This document shows, piece after piece, positions 12,101-19,372 of a stretch of DNA of 64,000 nucleotides. Position 1 is the first letter of the stretch; each line of letters begins with the position of its first letter. The position numbers and the translations under genes were made by a program. This stretch comes from Incurvaria masculella (Eukaryota; Arthropoda; Insecta; Lepidoptera; Incurvariidae): the NCBI GenBank assembly GCA_946894095.1, contig OX335659.1:4347501-4411500 (forward strand). Reading direction: 5' to 3'. The notes under the pieces were generated by a model. That model saw only the letters and a list, made by a program, of their open reading frames with translations. It ran no database searches and was not told the origin of the DNA.

Positions 12101-13337
12101 TGGCTGATCGACGACTGTATTAAACATTGTGTCGAGACTACTACCTACGTTCCTGTCTGACAGACGTTTGTGTAAATATTGTAGTTAAACTACTATAGTT
12201 CCTGTCTAAGTGAAGAATAGGCGGACAATGTATACCTGGCGAGACATTGCAGGGATACTAATAGAGTTCCTGTCTGACGACGCCTGTGCAAATATTGTAG
12301 CGATACTACTATAGTTCCTGCCTAAGCGAAGGATAGGCGGAAAATGTACCCCTGGCGAGACATTGTAGGGATACTAATAGAGTTCCTGCCTGGCAAACGC
12401 CTGTGCAAATATTGTAGCGATACTACTATAGTTCCTGTCTAAGCGAAGAATAGGCGACAATGTACCCCTGGCGAGACATTGTAGGGATACTAATAGAGTT
12501 CCTGCCTGGCAGACGCTTGTGCAAATATTGTAGCGATACTACTAAAGTTCCTGCCTAAGCGAAGAATAGGCGGACAATGAACACATGACGAGACATCGTA
12601 GAGTTACTAATAGAGTTCCCGCCTGGCAGACGCCTGTGCAAATATTGTAGCGATACCACTATAGATCCTGCCTAAGCGAACATGGCGAGACATCGTAGAG
12701 TTACTAATAGAGTTCCTGCCTGGCAGACGCCTGTGCAAATATTGTAGCGATACCACTATAGTTCCTTCCTAAGCGAAGAATAGGCGGACAATGTACACCT
12801 GGCGAGACATTGTAAAGATACTAATAGAGTTTCTGCCTGACAGACGCCTGTGCAAATATTGTAGCGATGCTACTATAGTTCCTGCCTAAGCGAAGAATAT
12901 GCGGACAATGTACACCTGGCGAGACAATGTAGATATACTTATAGAGTTCCTGCCTGATAGCCGCCTGTGCAAATATTGTAGCGATACTACTAGTTCCTGC
13001 CTAAGGGAAGAATAGGCCGACAATGTACACCTTGCGAGACATTGTAAAGATAATAAAAAAAAGGGGTCCCTCGAGTGGTTCTGCCTGACAGACAGCGGTG
13101 CAAATATTGTTGTGACCAGGCATTGTGCAGATGCTACAGACTCATCGTCAAACGGACACCTGCGCAAAGAGTGCAAGTAGTTTCTGTCTGGCGTACGGCA
13201 AACAGGAAAATACATAGGCTGTGACAGGACTGACCGTCGGCGCCGGGCGTGAAGGCGCGCGCCGCGCCGCCGCCGGCGCCGCCGAGCGACACGAGCAGCA
13301 GCACCCGCGGCAGCAGCGCCGGCACCGCGCCGCGCAT
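1..13337 (-). CDS. Sidestep-family immunoglobulin receptor, 14 exons, 3' end beyond window
   Basis: This is a single-pass neuronal or muscle-type cell-surface adhesion protein. Sidestep proteins in Drosophila are ligands of Beat receptors and guide motor axons; that role here is inferred. The spliced frame is join of 13235-13337, 11547-11679, 10639-10841, 9798-9908, 8616-8819, 7933-8099, 7578-7731, 7118-7248, 5818-5995, 4868-5034, 2585-2759, 1722-1952, 807-983 and 1-165, all on the minus strand. All junctions have GT/AG ends and matching phases, giving 766 codons without a stop. The layout is signal peptide (1-~28), V-type Ig1 (C52-C127), Ig2 (C179-C231), Ig3 (C281-C335), Ig4 (C386-C442), Ig5 (C480-C528), FN3-like region (~550-645), membrane helix (~659-679) and cytoplasmic tail. 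Family hallmarks are YHCRVDFQLSPTRN at the end of Ig1, GPYHEGDNL and GGRPPPQVHW in Ig2. The paralogue within the family cannot be told. Confidence 0.9.
336..475 (-). mobile_element. SINE body fragment in intron 13
   Basis: The stretch resembles the body of the window's main SINE in reverse: GGCTACATTGAACTG, TTGCCGCTT, then GGTACCAACC. It is diverged and lacks head and tail. The rest of intron 13 (166-806) shows nothing I can identify. Confidence 0.6.
807..983 (-). CDS. Exon 13: transmembrane helix
   Basis: It encodes residues 653-711. A hydrophobic helix of about 21 residues (FGISIGIVVIIVVFIVSSLL) is followed by a basic stop-transfer stretch and the cytoplasmic PKPPVIQVLQLDDFTARDYL. The donor is GTGAGT at 806. 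Confidence 0.92.
1078..1475 (+). pseudogene. RTE-clade LINE 3' fragment in intron 12
   Basis: Conceptual translation from ~1092 gives NLKTRINDQCVLP followed by VMTYGCETWTLT, the conserved tail of RTE-type reverse transcriptases. It continues through GRPPARW to EEAYVQQRTQT near 1440, with frame changes between. It is a dead 5'-truncated copy, on the strand opposite the host gene. Confidence 0.85.
1722..1952 (-). CDS. Exon 12: FN3-like domain
   Basis: It encodes residues 576-652, including YHVLSVWRLS, SLSLAWRARA and ACNRYGCSADTLLRP, matching late strands of an FN3 fold. Two N-glycosylation motifs (NAT, NAS) are present. Phase is 1 at both ends. Confidence 0.87.
1953..2584. other. Intron 11, unassigned
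   Basis: This is AT-rich sequence with scattered ACAACAA-like motifs around 2200-2260. I see no coding potential, known repeat or hairpin. Confidence 0.5.
2585..2759 (-). CDS. Exon 11: end of Ig5 and linker to FN3
   Basis: It encodes residues 518-575. C528 lies in QAWCEAAGG and a further Cys pair follows. A proline-rich linker then leads into the first strands of the FN3-like region (FRVHCPS). The exon is extremely GC-rich. It enters in phase 0 and leaves in phase 1. Confidence 0.87.
2836..3358 (-). mobile_element. TTAA-type (piggyBac-like) MITE, decayed copy
   Basis: This is a reverse-complement relative of the intact copy at 58205-58739. It shares the GGTGGCCC end, the fragment GGGACCTTCTCTGTTTC, a GAGTAATCCACCTCCAAAG core and CATGATCTTCTTTCC near the other end. 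The second terminal repeat is degraded. Confidence 0.75.
3361..3466 (+). mobile_element. (GTCC)n element, left half
   Basis: It starts TTTTTTAGGGTTCCGTACCC with an adjacent CGGAACCCTA inverted arm, then (GTCC)n, then CTGTATCTCATGAACCGTAA. A LINE fragment interrupts it; the right half resumes at 4152. Confidence 0.85.
3467..4151 (-). pseudogene. LINE 3' fragment nested in the (GTCC)n element
   Basis: The minus strand encodes the end of a LINE ORF2 (~4150-3840): RLDFYGIEDLERRRDR, FMHRVLNGKIDCEDLL, then RRCRTNIGSHSPSVRLSQL, ending in a stop. This resembles the C-terminus of Jockey/CR1-type reverse transcriptases. A 3' UTR and an (AAAAT)n tail follow. GTAAT occurs at both borders as a likely target duplication. 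Confidence 0.8.
4152..4339 (+). mobile_element. (GTCC)n element, right half
   Basis: It resumes at GTAATAGGTAGGCAGCTGAA, passes GCCGCTATAACAACAAATAG and ends GAGTCCGACTCGCACTTGGC then CGGTTTTTT, as in the uninterrupted copies at 36838 and 41591. Confidence 0.85.
4868..5034 (-). CDS. Exon 10: first half of Ig5, with duplicated donor
   Basis: It encodes residues 462-517: a Tyr-Ala-Pro linker, C480 (SLSCEVNSLPPP) and the tryptophan of TYLWRV. The in-frame donor is GTAGCC at 4867. A 23-bp near-copy of the exon end and donor lies 31 bp further in the intron (donor GTAACC at 4836); using it would shift the frame. Confidence 0.9.
5035..5817. other. Intron 9, unassigned
   Basis: Apart from a short inverted pair around AAGAATAGGATAGG (5467) and CCGTCCTATTCTT (5602), nothing recognisable is present. 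Long open frames here have no family resemblance. Confidence 0.4.
5818..5995 (-). CDS. Exon 9: second half of Ig4
   Basis: It encodes residues 403-461, with the classic F-strand HAGAYSCGASNARG (C442) and G-strand ELHLAVL. The acceptor allows CAG/AG or CAGAG; the first keeps the frame. The donor is GTTAGT, leaving phase 1. Confidence 0.9.
6105..6585 (+). mobile_element. tRNA-headed SINE with inverted tail duplication (intron 8)
   Basis: The head at 6361-6430 has an A-box-like GTGGCGAAATTGG and B-box GGTTCGGGTCC within a perfect T-arm, GCTGG TTCGGGT CCAGC. Its look is of a class II, tRNA-Leu-like sequence, but the acceptor ends do not pair. The 3' body (TCTTTTTACTGGGCTC... ATGTCACATTCCTTGG) also occurs upside down at ~6105-6205, so the copy can fold back. 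A single copy is at 55455. Confidence 0.75.
7118..7248 (-). CDS. Exon 8: first half of Ig4
   Basis: It encodes residues 359-402. C386 is in LRLRCEVQANPPV and W399 in SLRWYFN. It enters in phase 1 and ends in phase 0 at GTGAGT. Confidence 0.92.
7578..7731 (-). CDS. Exon 7: second half of Ig3
   Basis: It encodes residues 308-358 with C335 (ALSCVATN) and a G-strand ending TLVVL. It enters in phase 0 and leaves in phase 1 at GTGAGT, so a Tyr codon is completed by exon 8. Confidence 0.9.
7933..8099 (-). CDS. Exon 6: first half of Ig3
   Basis: It encodes residues 252-307. C281 lies in AHCRARGAYPQP and the core tryptophan in ALSWWLDQ. It enters in phase 1 and leaves in phase 0 before GTACC. Confidence 0.9.
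8125..8240 (+). mobile_element. tRNA-like SINE head fragment in intron 5
   Basis: A B-box-like GTGTTCAAATCCC runs into a tract of about 14 C, followed by TTCATGCAGCACTTTC, which matches the head-body join of the main SINE family. Intron 5 also holds, at ~8275-8420, a repeat shared with ~52910-53050 (GGACTATCRCT, TGAGCTATC-like). Confidence 0.6.
8616..8819 (-). CDS. Exon 5: second half of Ig2
   Basis: It encodes residues 184-251 with W192 and C231 (PLTCRASN) of Ig2, ending in a G-strand LQLELY. The donor is GTACGT. Phase is 1 at both ends. Confidence 0.92.
8980..9165 (+). pseudogene. RTE LINE 3' end with (TGAC)n tail, intron 4
   Basis: This is the same 3' end as at 1078: GTGTGGGAAGACC, CGACGACATCAAGTG, CTGGAGAAAAA, GTCCAGTAGTGGACGCAAAC, then (TGAC)n. 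Only the last codons and tail remain. A GTGTGGGAAGACC motif is duplicated at its left edge. Confidence 0.8.
9415..9590. mobile_element. GCGGCAGCGTAGC-type MITE fragment
   Basis: It has TATAGCGGCAGCGTAGCCG and, 120 bp on, CCCGAATTCGTAAGCGAACT, both found at the ends of the larger element at 23462-23990. It is internally rearranged. Confidence 0.55.
9596..9754 (+). mobile_element. 159-bp MITE with TA duplication
   Basis: It is flanked by TA on both sides, with imperfect terminal repeats GGGCCGAGTGCACGAA and TTCGTGCAACCGGGGC, which suggests a Tc1/mariner-type non-autonomous element. Relatives are at 11953-12088 and 24310-24468. Confidence 0.8.
9798..9908 (-). CDS. Exon 4: first half of Ig2
   Basis: It encodes residues 147-183: a linker, then GPYHEGDNLLLSC with C179. 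It is in phase 1 on both sides. Together with exon 5 it restores GGRPPPQVHW across the junction, which strongly supports both splice sites. Confidence 0.92.
10290..10480 (-). repeat. tRNA-Gly-like relic in intron 3
   Basis: On the minus strand, GGTGCAGGGGCTAGAGGACT precedes a perfect anticodon arm CTCGC CTTCCAT GCGAG (UCC, glycine) and a B-box-like GGATTGAAACCC. The T-stem is degraded, so it is a tRNA pseudogene or SINE head and not a functional tRNA. Confidence 0.5.
10639..10841 (-). CDS. Exon 3: second half of Ig1
   Basis: It encodes residues 79-146. ALYHCRVDF contains the second Ig1 cysteine (C127), followed by SPTRNSAVNLTV, a signature stretch of sidestep proteins with an N-glycosylation site at N142. 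It joins exon 2 at a Ser codon split AG/C and ends in phase 1 before GTGAG. Confidence 0.92.
11208..11396 (+). mobile_element. Decayed relative of the CCATGGTA MITE
   Basis: It shares AATAGCAGGTGAACAGGC, AGTTGCATTTCGTACTA and ACCATGGTAACC with the intact element at 20966-21176. Confidence 0.65.
11547..11679 (-). CDS. Exon 2: first half of Ig1
   Basis: It encodes residues 35-78, with the first Ig1 cysteine in ELACDTS (C52) and the core tryptophan in LLVWYKNNKPVY. It enters in phase 1 and leaves in phase 2 at a GTAAC donor. The acceptor follows a CG-alternating tract rather than a normal pyrimidine tract. Confidence 0.88.
11760..13130. repeat. Higher-order minisatellite, ~117-bp units, intron 1
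   Basis: GCAAATATTGTAG recurs at about 11931, 12172, 12288, 12405, 12521, 12638, 12735, 12852, 12969 and 13100, mostly 116-117 bp apart. Each unit is a dimer of ~50 and ~67 bp halves that both begin ACTANTANAGTTCCTGCCT and end near ATTGTAG. One interval is enlarged by a MITE insertion (11953-12088), one is short by 20 bp. Confidence 0.9.
11953..12088 (-). mobile_element. MITE inserted in the minisatellite
   Basis: This is an inverted, 5'-incomplete copy of the 9596 element, ending GTGCACTCGGCCC then TA. It lies between two repeat units whose spacing (241 bp) equals one unit plus the insertion. Confidence 0.8.
13235..13337 (-). CDS. Exon 1: start codon and signal peptide
   Basis: It encodes residues 1-34, beginning MRGAVPALLP, followed by a hydrophobic LLLVSLGG core and an Ala/Gly-rich cleavage region. 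The ATG at 13337 is chosen because it opens a clear signal peptide in the frame that joins exon 2. A three-codon out-of-frame ATG (ATGGCGTGA) overlaps just upstream and could act as a tiny uORF. The donor is the weak-looking GTCAGT at 13234. The GC-rich stretch upstream to about 13440 is probably 5' UTR or promoter. Confidence 0.85.
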
Positions 13338-13445
13338 CACGCCATGCCGCCGCCGCCGTCCCCTCCGGCGCCCTCACCGCACCCCCCTCCGCGCCGCCGC
13401 TGCTCTGCTGCCGCCGCCCATGTCGCGCGCAAGGACCTGGAGGGA
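13338..13445 (-). promoter_or_regulatory. Probable 5' UTR/promoter-proximal GC island of the receptor gene
   Basis: About 100 bp directly upstream of the start codon is dense in GC and CpG, with runs such as GGCGGCGGCGGCATGG. It stands out sharply from the AT-rich flank. No transcription start or TATA box can be fixed. Confidence 0.4.
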
Positions 13446-13710
13446 CATCATGCATATAATAAACTGCGAAGGGAAAGTTGTATAGTACGCACAAACGTAC
13501 TCATGGTTATGCAACTATATTTTTTGGAACTTTTACTTGAATAAACAATATTTAAAAAGTAATTACAATATTTGAAAATGGAACGCTTTGGCTGTAGTTT
13601 GTTTCATCTAGCAATTGTTTTTGCATTGAGACGCCATTTAAAAAAATGGTGACATTGATTTAACTCGTGAATATTTGCGTAGTATGCTTTTTTACTAGCA
13701 TACTACGGCA

Positions 13711-13993
13711 AGTGAATCGCTATCAGACCTCTTTGAATTTTTACCTTTTGCGGTGGAAACTCTTGGTGCGTGGTCATCCGAGTCCTTAGCTTTCGCAGAT
13801 GTGCTTGGAAAACTCTTAAGCGAGTCCTCGGGCGATTCACGCTCCAAAATGTTTTTTGTTCGCCGCATAAGCATTGAAATTCAAAGAGGAAATGCTATAA
13901 GTATTTTAGGGACAATGGCTGCCTCGGCAGACCTAGAGGAGATATTTTATTTATAATGCACATACTATATTCTCTATTTAGTTTAATTTGTTT
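13711..13993 (+). pseudogene. 5'-truncated 3' end of REL-type reverse transcriptase
   Basis: It is nearly identical to 63628-63910: it encodes the last ~80 residues (FLPFAVETLGAWSSES to ADLEEIFYL, stop) and then about 35 bp of shared 3' UTR. One change is a Thr/Ser difference in SESSGD. It sits ~370 bp upstream of the receptor start codon, on the opposite strand. Confidence 0.88.
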
Positions 13994-14234
13994 TTGATAT
14001 TATAAGACACCAATTTATGGTAAATAAAGGCTTTTGTGGAAATCTGCCAACTAGTGTGCAAAGAACGTTTAATTTTAAGAAGAATTTACAGGAAGAAACT
14101 GCAGGTTCCTTTTTCTATCCGAAAGCTGGTGGAAGCGGCAATGACAATTCTTTCGGTTTGTCATTTCAATGTATCCTGTACTGGCTCAGCACCCCGATCC
14201 TTCGAGAACGTGGCTAGCATTGAAGGGCGGGAGC

Positions 14235-14340
14235 AGCTATCTAAAATCATTCCTATAGCGGCAGCGCAGCCCCGAGTTAGTGAAAAACGTCTAACTGTAG
14301 TTAGTTCGCTTACGAATTCGGGACGCGCAACTTCGTTGTT
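14235..14340 (+). mobile_element. GCGGCAGCGTAGC-type MITE, left part
   Basis: It runs from TATAGCGGCAGCGCAGCC through AGTTAGTGAAAAACGTCTAA to GAATTCGGGACGCGCAA. Its right part continues at 15035-15110 (GTGTCGTTGGAACTTGAG), as in the uninterrupted copy at 51904-52225. Two other MITEs separate the halves. Confidence 0.6.
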
Positions 14341-14695
14341 CTGAGCCCGTAGTCTCTGTTGTCACCTAAATTGGCGTTTACGCTAAACAGATCGTTTTCA
14401 AATTTATGGAGAAATTGAAGAGCGCGCGCAGTGGGCGGTAATCGAACTAACATTTGCGAGTCTGAGTTTGATTTGACAGCTTACTCAACGTTGCCGTAAA
14501 TAAGTCGACGTTGCCGTTTACGTCGATTCCGCGTTTTCATACAAATCGGAAGTCCGAGTTTGACTTTGACAGCTTGAAGAAGTAAAACCACAAAATGTCT
14601 AGTACAAACTTGTATGGAGTTTGACGTTTTTACGGAAAACGCCAGTCGATCGTTTTTTTCCGTAAACGGCAATTTAGGTGAGAACTCAGACTGAC
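14341..14695 (+). mobile_element. Long-TIR MITE, tandem copy 1
   Basis: It begins CTGAGCCCGTAGTCTC and GTCACCTAAATTGGCG and ends with the inverted CAATTTAGGTGAGAACTCAG. The terminal repeats are imperfect over ~60 bp. The best preserved copy is at 43124-43487. Confidence 0.75.
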
Positions 14696-14699
14696 CGCT

Positions 14700-15034
14700 C
14701 TGAGCCCGTAGTCTCAGTTGTCACCTAAATTGGCGATTACGCCAAACCGATCGACTGGCGTTTTCAAATGTTTGGAGAAATTTAGGAGCACGCGCGGTGG
14801 GCGTTAAGCGAACTAACACTTGCGAGTCCGAGTTTGTTTTGACAGCTTACTCACCGTCGGCGTAAATACGTCGACGTTGTCGTTTACGCCGACTCCGCGT
14901 TTTCATACAAATCGGAAATCCGAGTTTGACTATGACAGCTTGAAGAACTAAAACCACAGAATAAGTAGTAAACATTTGTATGAGTTTTACGTTTTTACGT
15001 TAACGCCAATTTAGTTGAGAACTCAGACTGACCA
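14700..15034 (+). mobile_element. Long-TIR MITE, tandem copy 2
   Basis: It is the same element as 14341-14695 in the same orientation, directly adjacent, so the pair is a tandem array rather than two independent hits. It starts CTGAGCCCGTAGTCTCAG. Confidence 0.75.
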
Positions 15035-15109
15035 CTCTGAATGGCGTCCTGTGTGTCCTTCCGTATTCTTACGTGTCGTTGGAACTTGAGAAAATCAGTA
15101 GTAAGTAAG

Positions 15110-15208
15110 TGAGGTTGCGTACCGCTGAGGGCCGGGAGGACTGGAGAAAATTTGTAGAGGCGTATGTCCAGCAGTGAACGCAAACACACTGACTGACTGA
15201 CTGACCGA
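15110..15208 (+). pseudogene. RTE LINE 3' terminal scrap with (TGAC)n
   Basis: GTACCGCTGAGGGCCGGGAG, GGAGAAAATTTGTAGAGGCG and CCAGCAGTGAACGCAAACAC, then (TGAC)n, match the ends at 1078 and 8980. Confidence 0.75.
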
Positions 15209-15209
15209 C

Positions 15210-17800
15210 TGAAGCATCAATTGAAATCGTCCGCGATTTCAATCTAGTTTGAATAGTCGTGCTAAGTATATAAGGAGTACAGTTCACATGTAGTGTTTTG
15301 GGCTGATATCATAAGTGTAGGTATCCTATTCATAAAAAATATTACTCCAAATGAATACATGTGTTTCGATTACATATTAAAATTTGACGTTTCCTAAGCC
15401 TAATGCTCGCAACAATGGCGGCGTGTAGGTGAGCTCCGGGACCGCGTTGGATAGAAACTCACGATCAGCCGTCCGATTGAGGTTAAGAGTCTGGTCAATA
15501 CAATGCCCTATTGAAATTTAAGTCTCTATCACGATGTTCACATGGCGGCGAAACCAGCTATAATCATATGCATGGTGACACCGATGTTGAAGGTTGAATA
15601 TTTGGTTGAAGGGCCGTCTTGGAGAAATACTAGCTGAGTATTGCTTGGTATCGTTTACGTGCAATTTTTCTTATTTTTTGTTTCCCACGAAATATCATCC
15701 AAATTGGTTCAAAGCAAAGGTGATGTAACAAACGCCCTCATTTTCCCATGCTGGGATTATGGTCACATTAGTTGCAACCCTCTATTCATTTTGTCATTTC
15801 ATGTTGTTAAGAGGATAATGAGGTGATCAAGTTCCACACAATGGCTCATGTCTGAATCCTCACTCAAATTAAGTAATATTTTTCTAAAATTTTACACATT
15901 AAATAAGCCAAAAGAAAGCTACGTCTGTGCGTTTTGATTATTTTTTTTGCTTACTTCCCTTATGTCCATGATATAAGCCTGTAAAGATTCTGATCTGTTT
16001 AAGGGCGTTTATCATGCGTATAAGTTAAGTTTATAAATTATCCTCTTAAGTGAGATTCTGTCTCATTAGGCTTTTTAGTTCTACGACTTTTAATTATTTT
16101 GTATAATTGCTGATAATGTTTCCGTGTACTTACTGGGCTGGATAACGACTTGCTTCCTCGCTTGCTTCATTGGTATAAAAATGTCTATCTACACTCTATT
16201 TTGTTTTTCAATGTATATTTTTGCTAAATACAATTTAATTACTTTACTTACTAACAAGTCAAACATGTTGCTCTGTATACCTCTCAATCGGAAAGCTCTT
16301 TTTCTGGCATCTAACCTTTTCTTATTTCCTTTTTTTAAAAAAACAGCTTTAGGTTTAAAACAGAATTAATTGGCGCATACACTGTCGCATGGGAGCTGAG
16401 ATTAACGAAGCAAGTGTCCGGCCTCGTTAAATTTGATGAGAGAGAATAGCGTGCTCTAACGACTAACAAGACGAGCAATGACTTGGAGGCGGGTCTGCAA
16501 GGAAGCCGTCTGGATGGATTCCTTCATAATTGCATTCGTTATAATCTGGTGCGGCTCACAATCCTATGTAATCGCAAGTGACAATCCAAAGACAGTATTT
16601 GGATTCCAACTTACACTACAAATTCAAATTCGCGTATATTCGCGAACGAAAGTAACAAGTAATTAAGAGATTCATTTGTTCCTCAACTTAGCTAGGCTTG
16701 TGCTAGAAGGCCGGCGGTGACGGAGATCATTTAGTACAAACGTACTTTCTGTCTTATTCAACAATAACATTTGTTTCAGAGCGATCTCCGCGAATGTCCG
16801 AAGTATTGGTTTTGGTCACTTAGATATAGCGCTGTGGGCATAGCTAAATACTGCGTCCAAGTCAGATGTTAGTGTTTAAAACACTTAAAAACCTTTTCTT
16901 TACGTTCATTATTATATTAACGACAATTATCTCTACATCGTTGCTATTAATAAAATAAAGTGATGGACGCGCCAAAGTATTGACTACGTTCATTTATTTC
17001 GAAGTCTCTGATCTGCCCACGCTTTGCGCTCTTGGCGTTAGGATGTACCTACCCGGCCGGTTGCGACGGAACCCATCAAGCCTTCGCCTTGTGGAAAGGC
17101 TTTATTAAATGATTTTAAGAAGGTGATGGTCGAAGACGTACGCCAGGGGGTGCCTATAACTGCGAAAGACAACAGCTGGGACTAGCCAAAATCATGGTCA
17201 AAATTTGTGAAGCGCCTACTCAGAATCGTAGTGTGATGTAATTACTCTGCGGTTCAACTCATGAATTGACCGCTAACCGGTTAGCATTTATCCTACATGC
17301 AAGGAAATCTTCTGTCCGAAAACCCACACTAGACCACCAGTGCAAACCTTATAAACATAAGATTTGGCAAAACCTTCCTTTGGTGGCCACTTCCCACTTT
17401 TTTGCAACTGAAGGCAAACATCTTGTCCAAATTGAGTCATTGTTCGCTGGTTTCGGTTGCCCTGAGGACAAGTCCATTAATTTGATGGTTTCTTCATTTG
17501 GTGTCAGGCGTGTCAGGTCTGAGGTTAGGTGGGTGTGCCTTGCCGGACATTCGCCAACGAGATGTACCTACCTGTCATGGTATGCGTCATTACAGGTAGG
17601 TAGTCTGTCAGAGTCATGGAATAATTGGGTAGAGTCAAGGTTACATGCTGGCTGATTTATATATTGGTGGGAACTCATGGAATGCTACGAATGATCATGA
17701 AGTATGTTAAAGCGCGGCCAATTTTGGAAAATGTTTGGGAGTGAAATTCGGGACCAACGTAGGTTAACCGTACGATGACGTAGGGTGATGTCTGCTCTTT
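15210..17800. other. No recognisable feature
   Basis: This is AT-rich single-copy-looking sequence. Several open frames of 60-130 codons (for example 17266-17655 +) have no motif or splice context that I can support. Confidence 0.4.
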
Positions 17801-17807
17801 TATGTAG

Positions 17808-18196
17808 TGTACAGTTTTTTTTTTTTTTATGTGACTGGACATGGATGGCTAATACCACACGTTCTGTCATGGTATTAGCCCAACACACCACATGGGAACT
17901 AGGTGCCATGCCAGGACCTTCCTTATATTGCACGGCTACATTGAACTGGATGGAAAACACGGACAATTTTCATTGCCGCTTCGACCATCGTTCATCCAAT
18001 GCGATGGTACCAACCCGGGCGGGATAAACCCTACCACCTAGTAAGTAAGGAAGGGGACCTACAGCTTAACGTGGAATCCGAACCACGGCCAGCCTCTCTC
18101 AACGGTCGAATGGTCACCCATCCAAGACCAGACCGGACCCAGCGTTGCTTAACTTCGGAGAGCGATCGCCGAAGTGTCGCGCCACTGGGCCACTGA
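17808..18196 (-). mobile_element. Full-length SINE with 5S-rRNA-like head
   Basis: Read on the minus strand, it starts CAGTGGCGCGACACTTCGGC and continues with 5S-like CTCCGAAGTTAAGCAACGC, then GGTCTTGGATGGGTGACC (5S box A and box C positions). The common body follows (GGTTCGGATTCCAC, GGTCGAAGCGGCAATGAAAA, TTTTCCATCCAGTTCAATG), with tail ATGTCCAGTCACAT and oligo(A). Confidence 0.88.
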
Positions 18197-18199
18197 GGC

Positions 18200-19090
18200 T
18201 GAGTACTAACAACTAACTTGTTCGAAGTGAGAAAAAAGCTGACTACGTGAGATAGCGTCGTCGCCTGGGGCGCTGTTAGCAAGTTATTAACGTAAACGTT
18301 CCAGTTTGTTGCTGGTATAATGTAGCGCAGCGCGGTCGGTTCCAGCAAGTTGAACAGGCCCACTGACAGCTGACAGCGCGAGAAGCGGAAACTATAAAAC
18401 TCCAGATAATGGGGGCCGGGGCGGGCTGCGGCGGGCTTGTTGTACAACTCATTAGGGCGCTTTATTACGAATGCCTGCCGTGACGTTATATCTTCGCCCA
18501 TTTATGTAATGGGAATTGGTGATTAACGTGCAGCACACATACAGCAAAGAAAATATTAATAATTACATGGTTTTATTTACTTTTTATTTGATACAGGTGG
18601 AAATTAAAATTTAAAACCATATGGTCGATTGCTGCTTTGTTTTGGGGTCGTCGAAACAAATCAATGTCTCGTCACCTGTTGACTATATCCCCCACCAAAT
18701 TTTATTGACCATAGCATCAAGTGAGACGGTCCGTTTTAAAGCTTCAGTGAAATTCTTTGGGATGCCCCAAGAGCACAGCTATTTCACACGCGAATGGTTG
18801 CTTAGGATTGATTGTATCGGACTGAGGTTGTCCAAATTTCATGTTTGGTCACATGCTTGCCTGGTTCGATCATACGGCACACAGATTGGATATTTTTGTT
18901 ATTCACAGCGGTAGACGGGCGACCACGAATTTGTCACTGAGATTTACACGAGTTCTGCAAACCAGCTAGAAATAGTCGTCTCGCAAGGTGGTTCATTTCC
19001 AAAATCAGTTTGAAGTTGACGAGTCACTGATCAGCCCTTTGGCTGTAGTTTGTTTCATCTATCACTTGTTTGATATTTGATATATTGATT
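18200..19090. other. No recognisable feature
   Basis: A GC-richer patch (~18240-18500) is followed by AT-rich sequence. I see no gene or repeat that I can name. Confidence 0.35.
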
Positions 19091-19154
19091 TGGCAGATTG
19101 AATGGTCCGGTTGGTACCATCACATTGAATGCCGTCGAGGCGGCAGTGAAAATT

Positions 19155-19372
19155 TTTGTATATTTTCCATCCAGTTCAATGAAGCATTGAACTGGATGGA
19201 AAATATACAAATTCAATACACGTCCAGCAGGGGCATAAGGAATGCCCCTGCTGGACGTGTATTCTTGGCATTCAGTCATTGCGGATTCAGTAGAGTTAAC
19301 AGAAGAAGAATTTGCTTTGACATTACTGTTAACTCTACTGAATCCGCAATGACTGAATGCCAAGAATACACG
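19155..19372. repeat. Three consecutive perfect hairpins
   Basis: Hairpin A has 27-bp arms, 19155-19181 and 19185-19211, with a 3-base loop; its arm is SINE body (TTTTCCATCCAGTTCAATG). Hairpin B has 22-bp arms, 19215-19236 and 19242-19263, with a 5-base loop. Hairpin C has 47-bp arms, 19256-19302 and 19326-19372, with a 23-base loop. All pairs were checked base by base with no mismatch. The right arm of B overlaps the left arm of C by 8 bases. Confidence 0.95.

Noticed and set aside
11760..13130. CRISPR-like array
   Set aside because: Units of ~117 bp are contiguous, without unique spacers, and lie in an intron of an animal gene.
12886..13494. 202-codon open frame on the minus strand over exon 1 and the minisatellite
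   Set aside because: It is out of frame with the signal peptide, Arg/Ala-rich in the GC part and then runs through repeat units; it is a shadow of exon 1 and the array.
17266..17655. 129-codon plus-strand frame
   Set aside because: No motif, no splice context and unremarkable composition; length is within chance for this much sequence.
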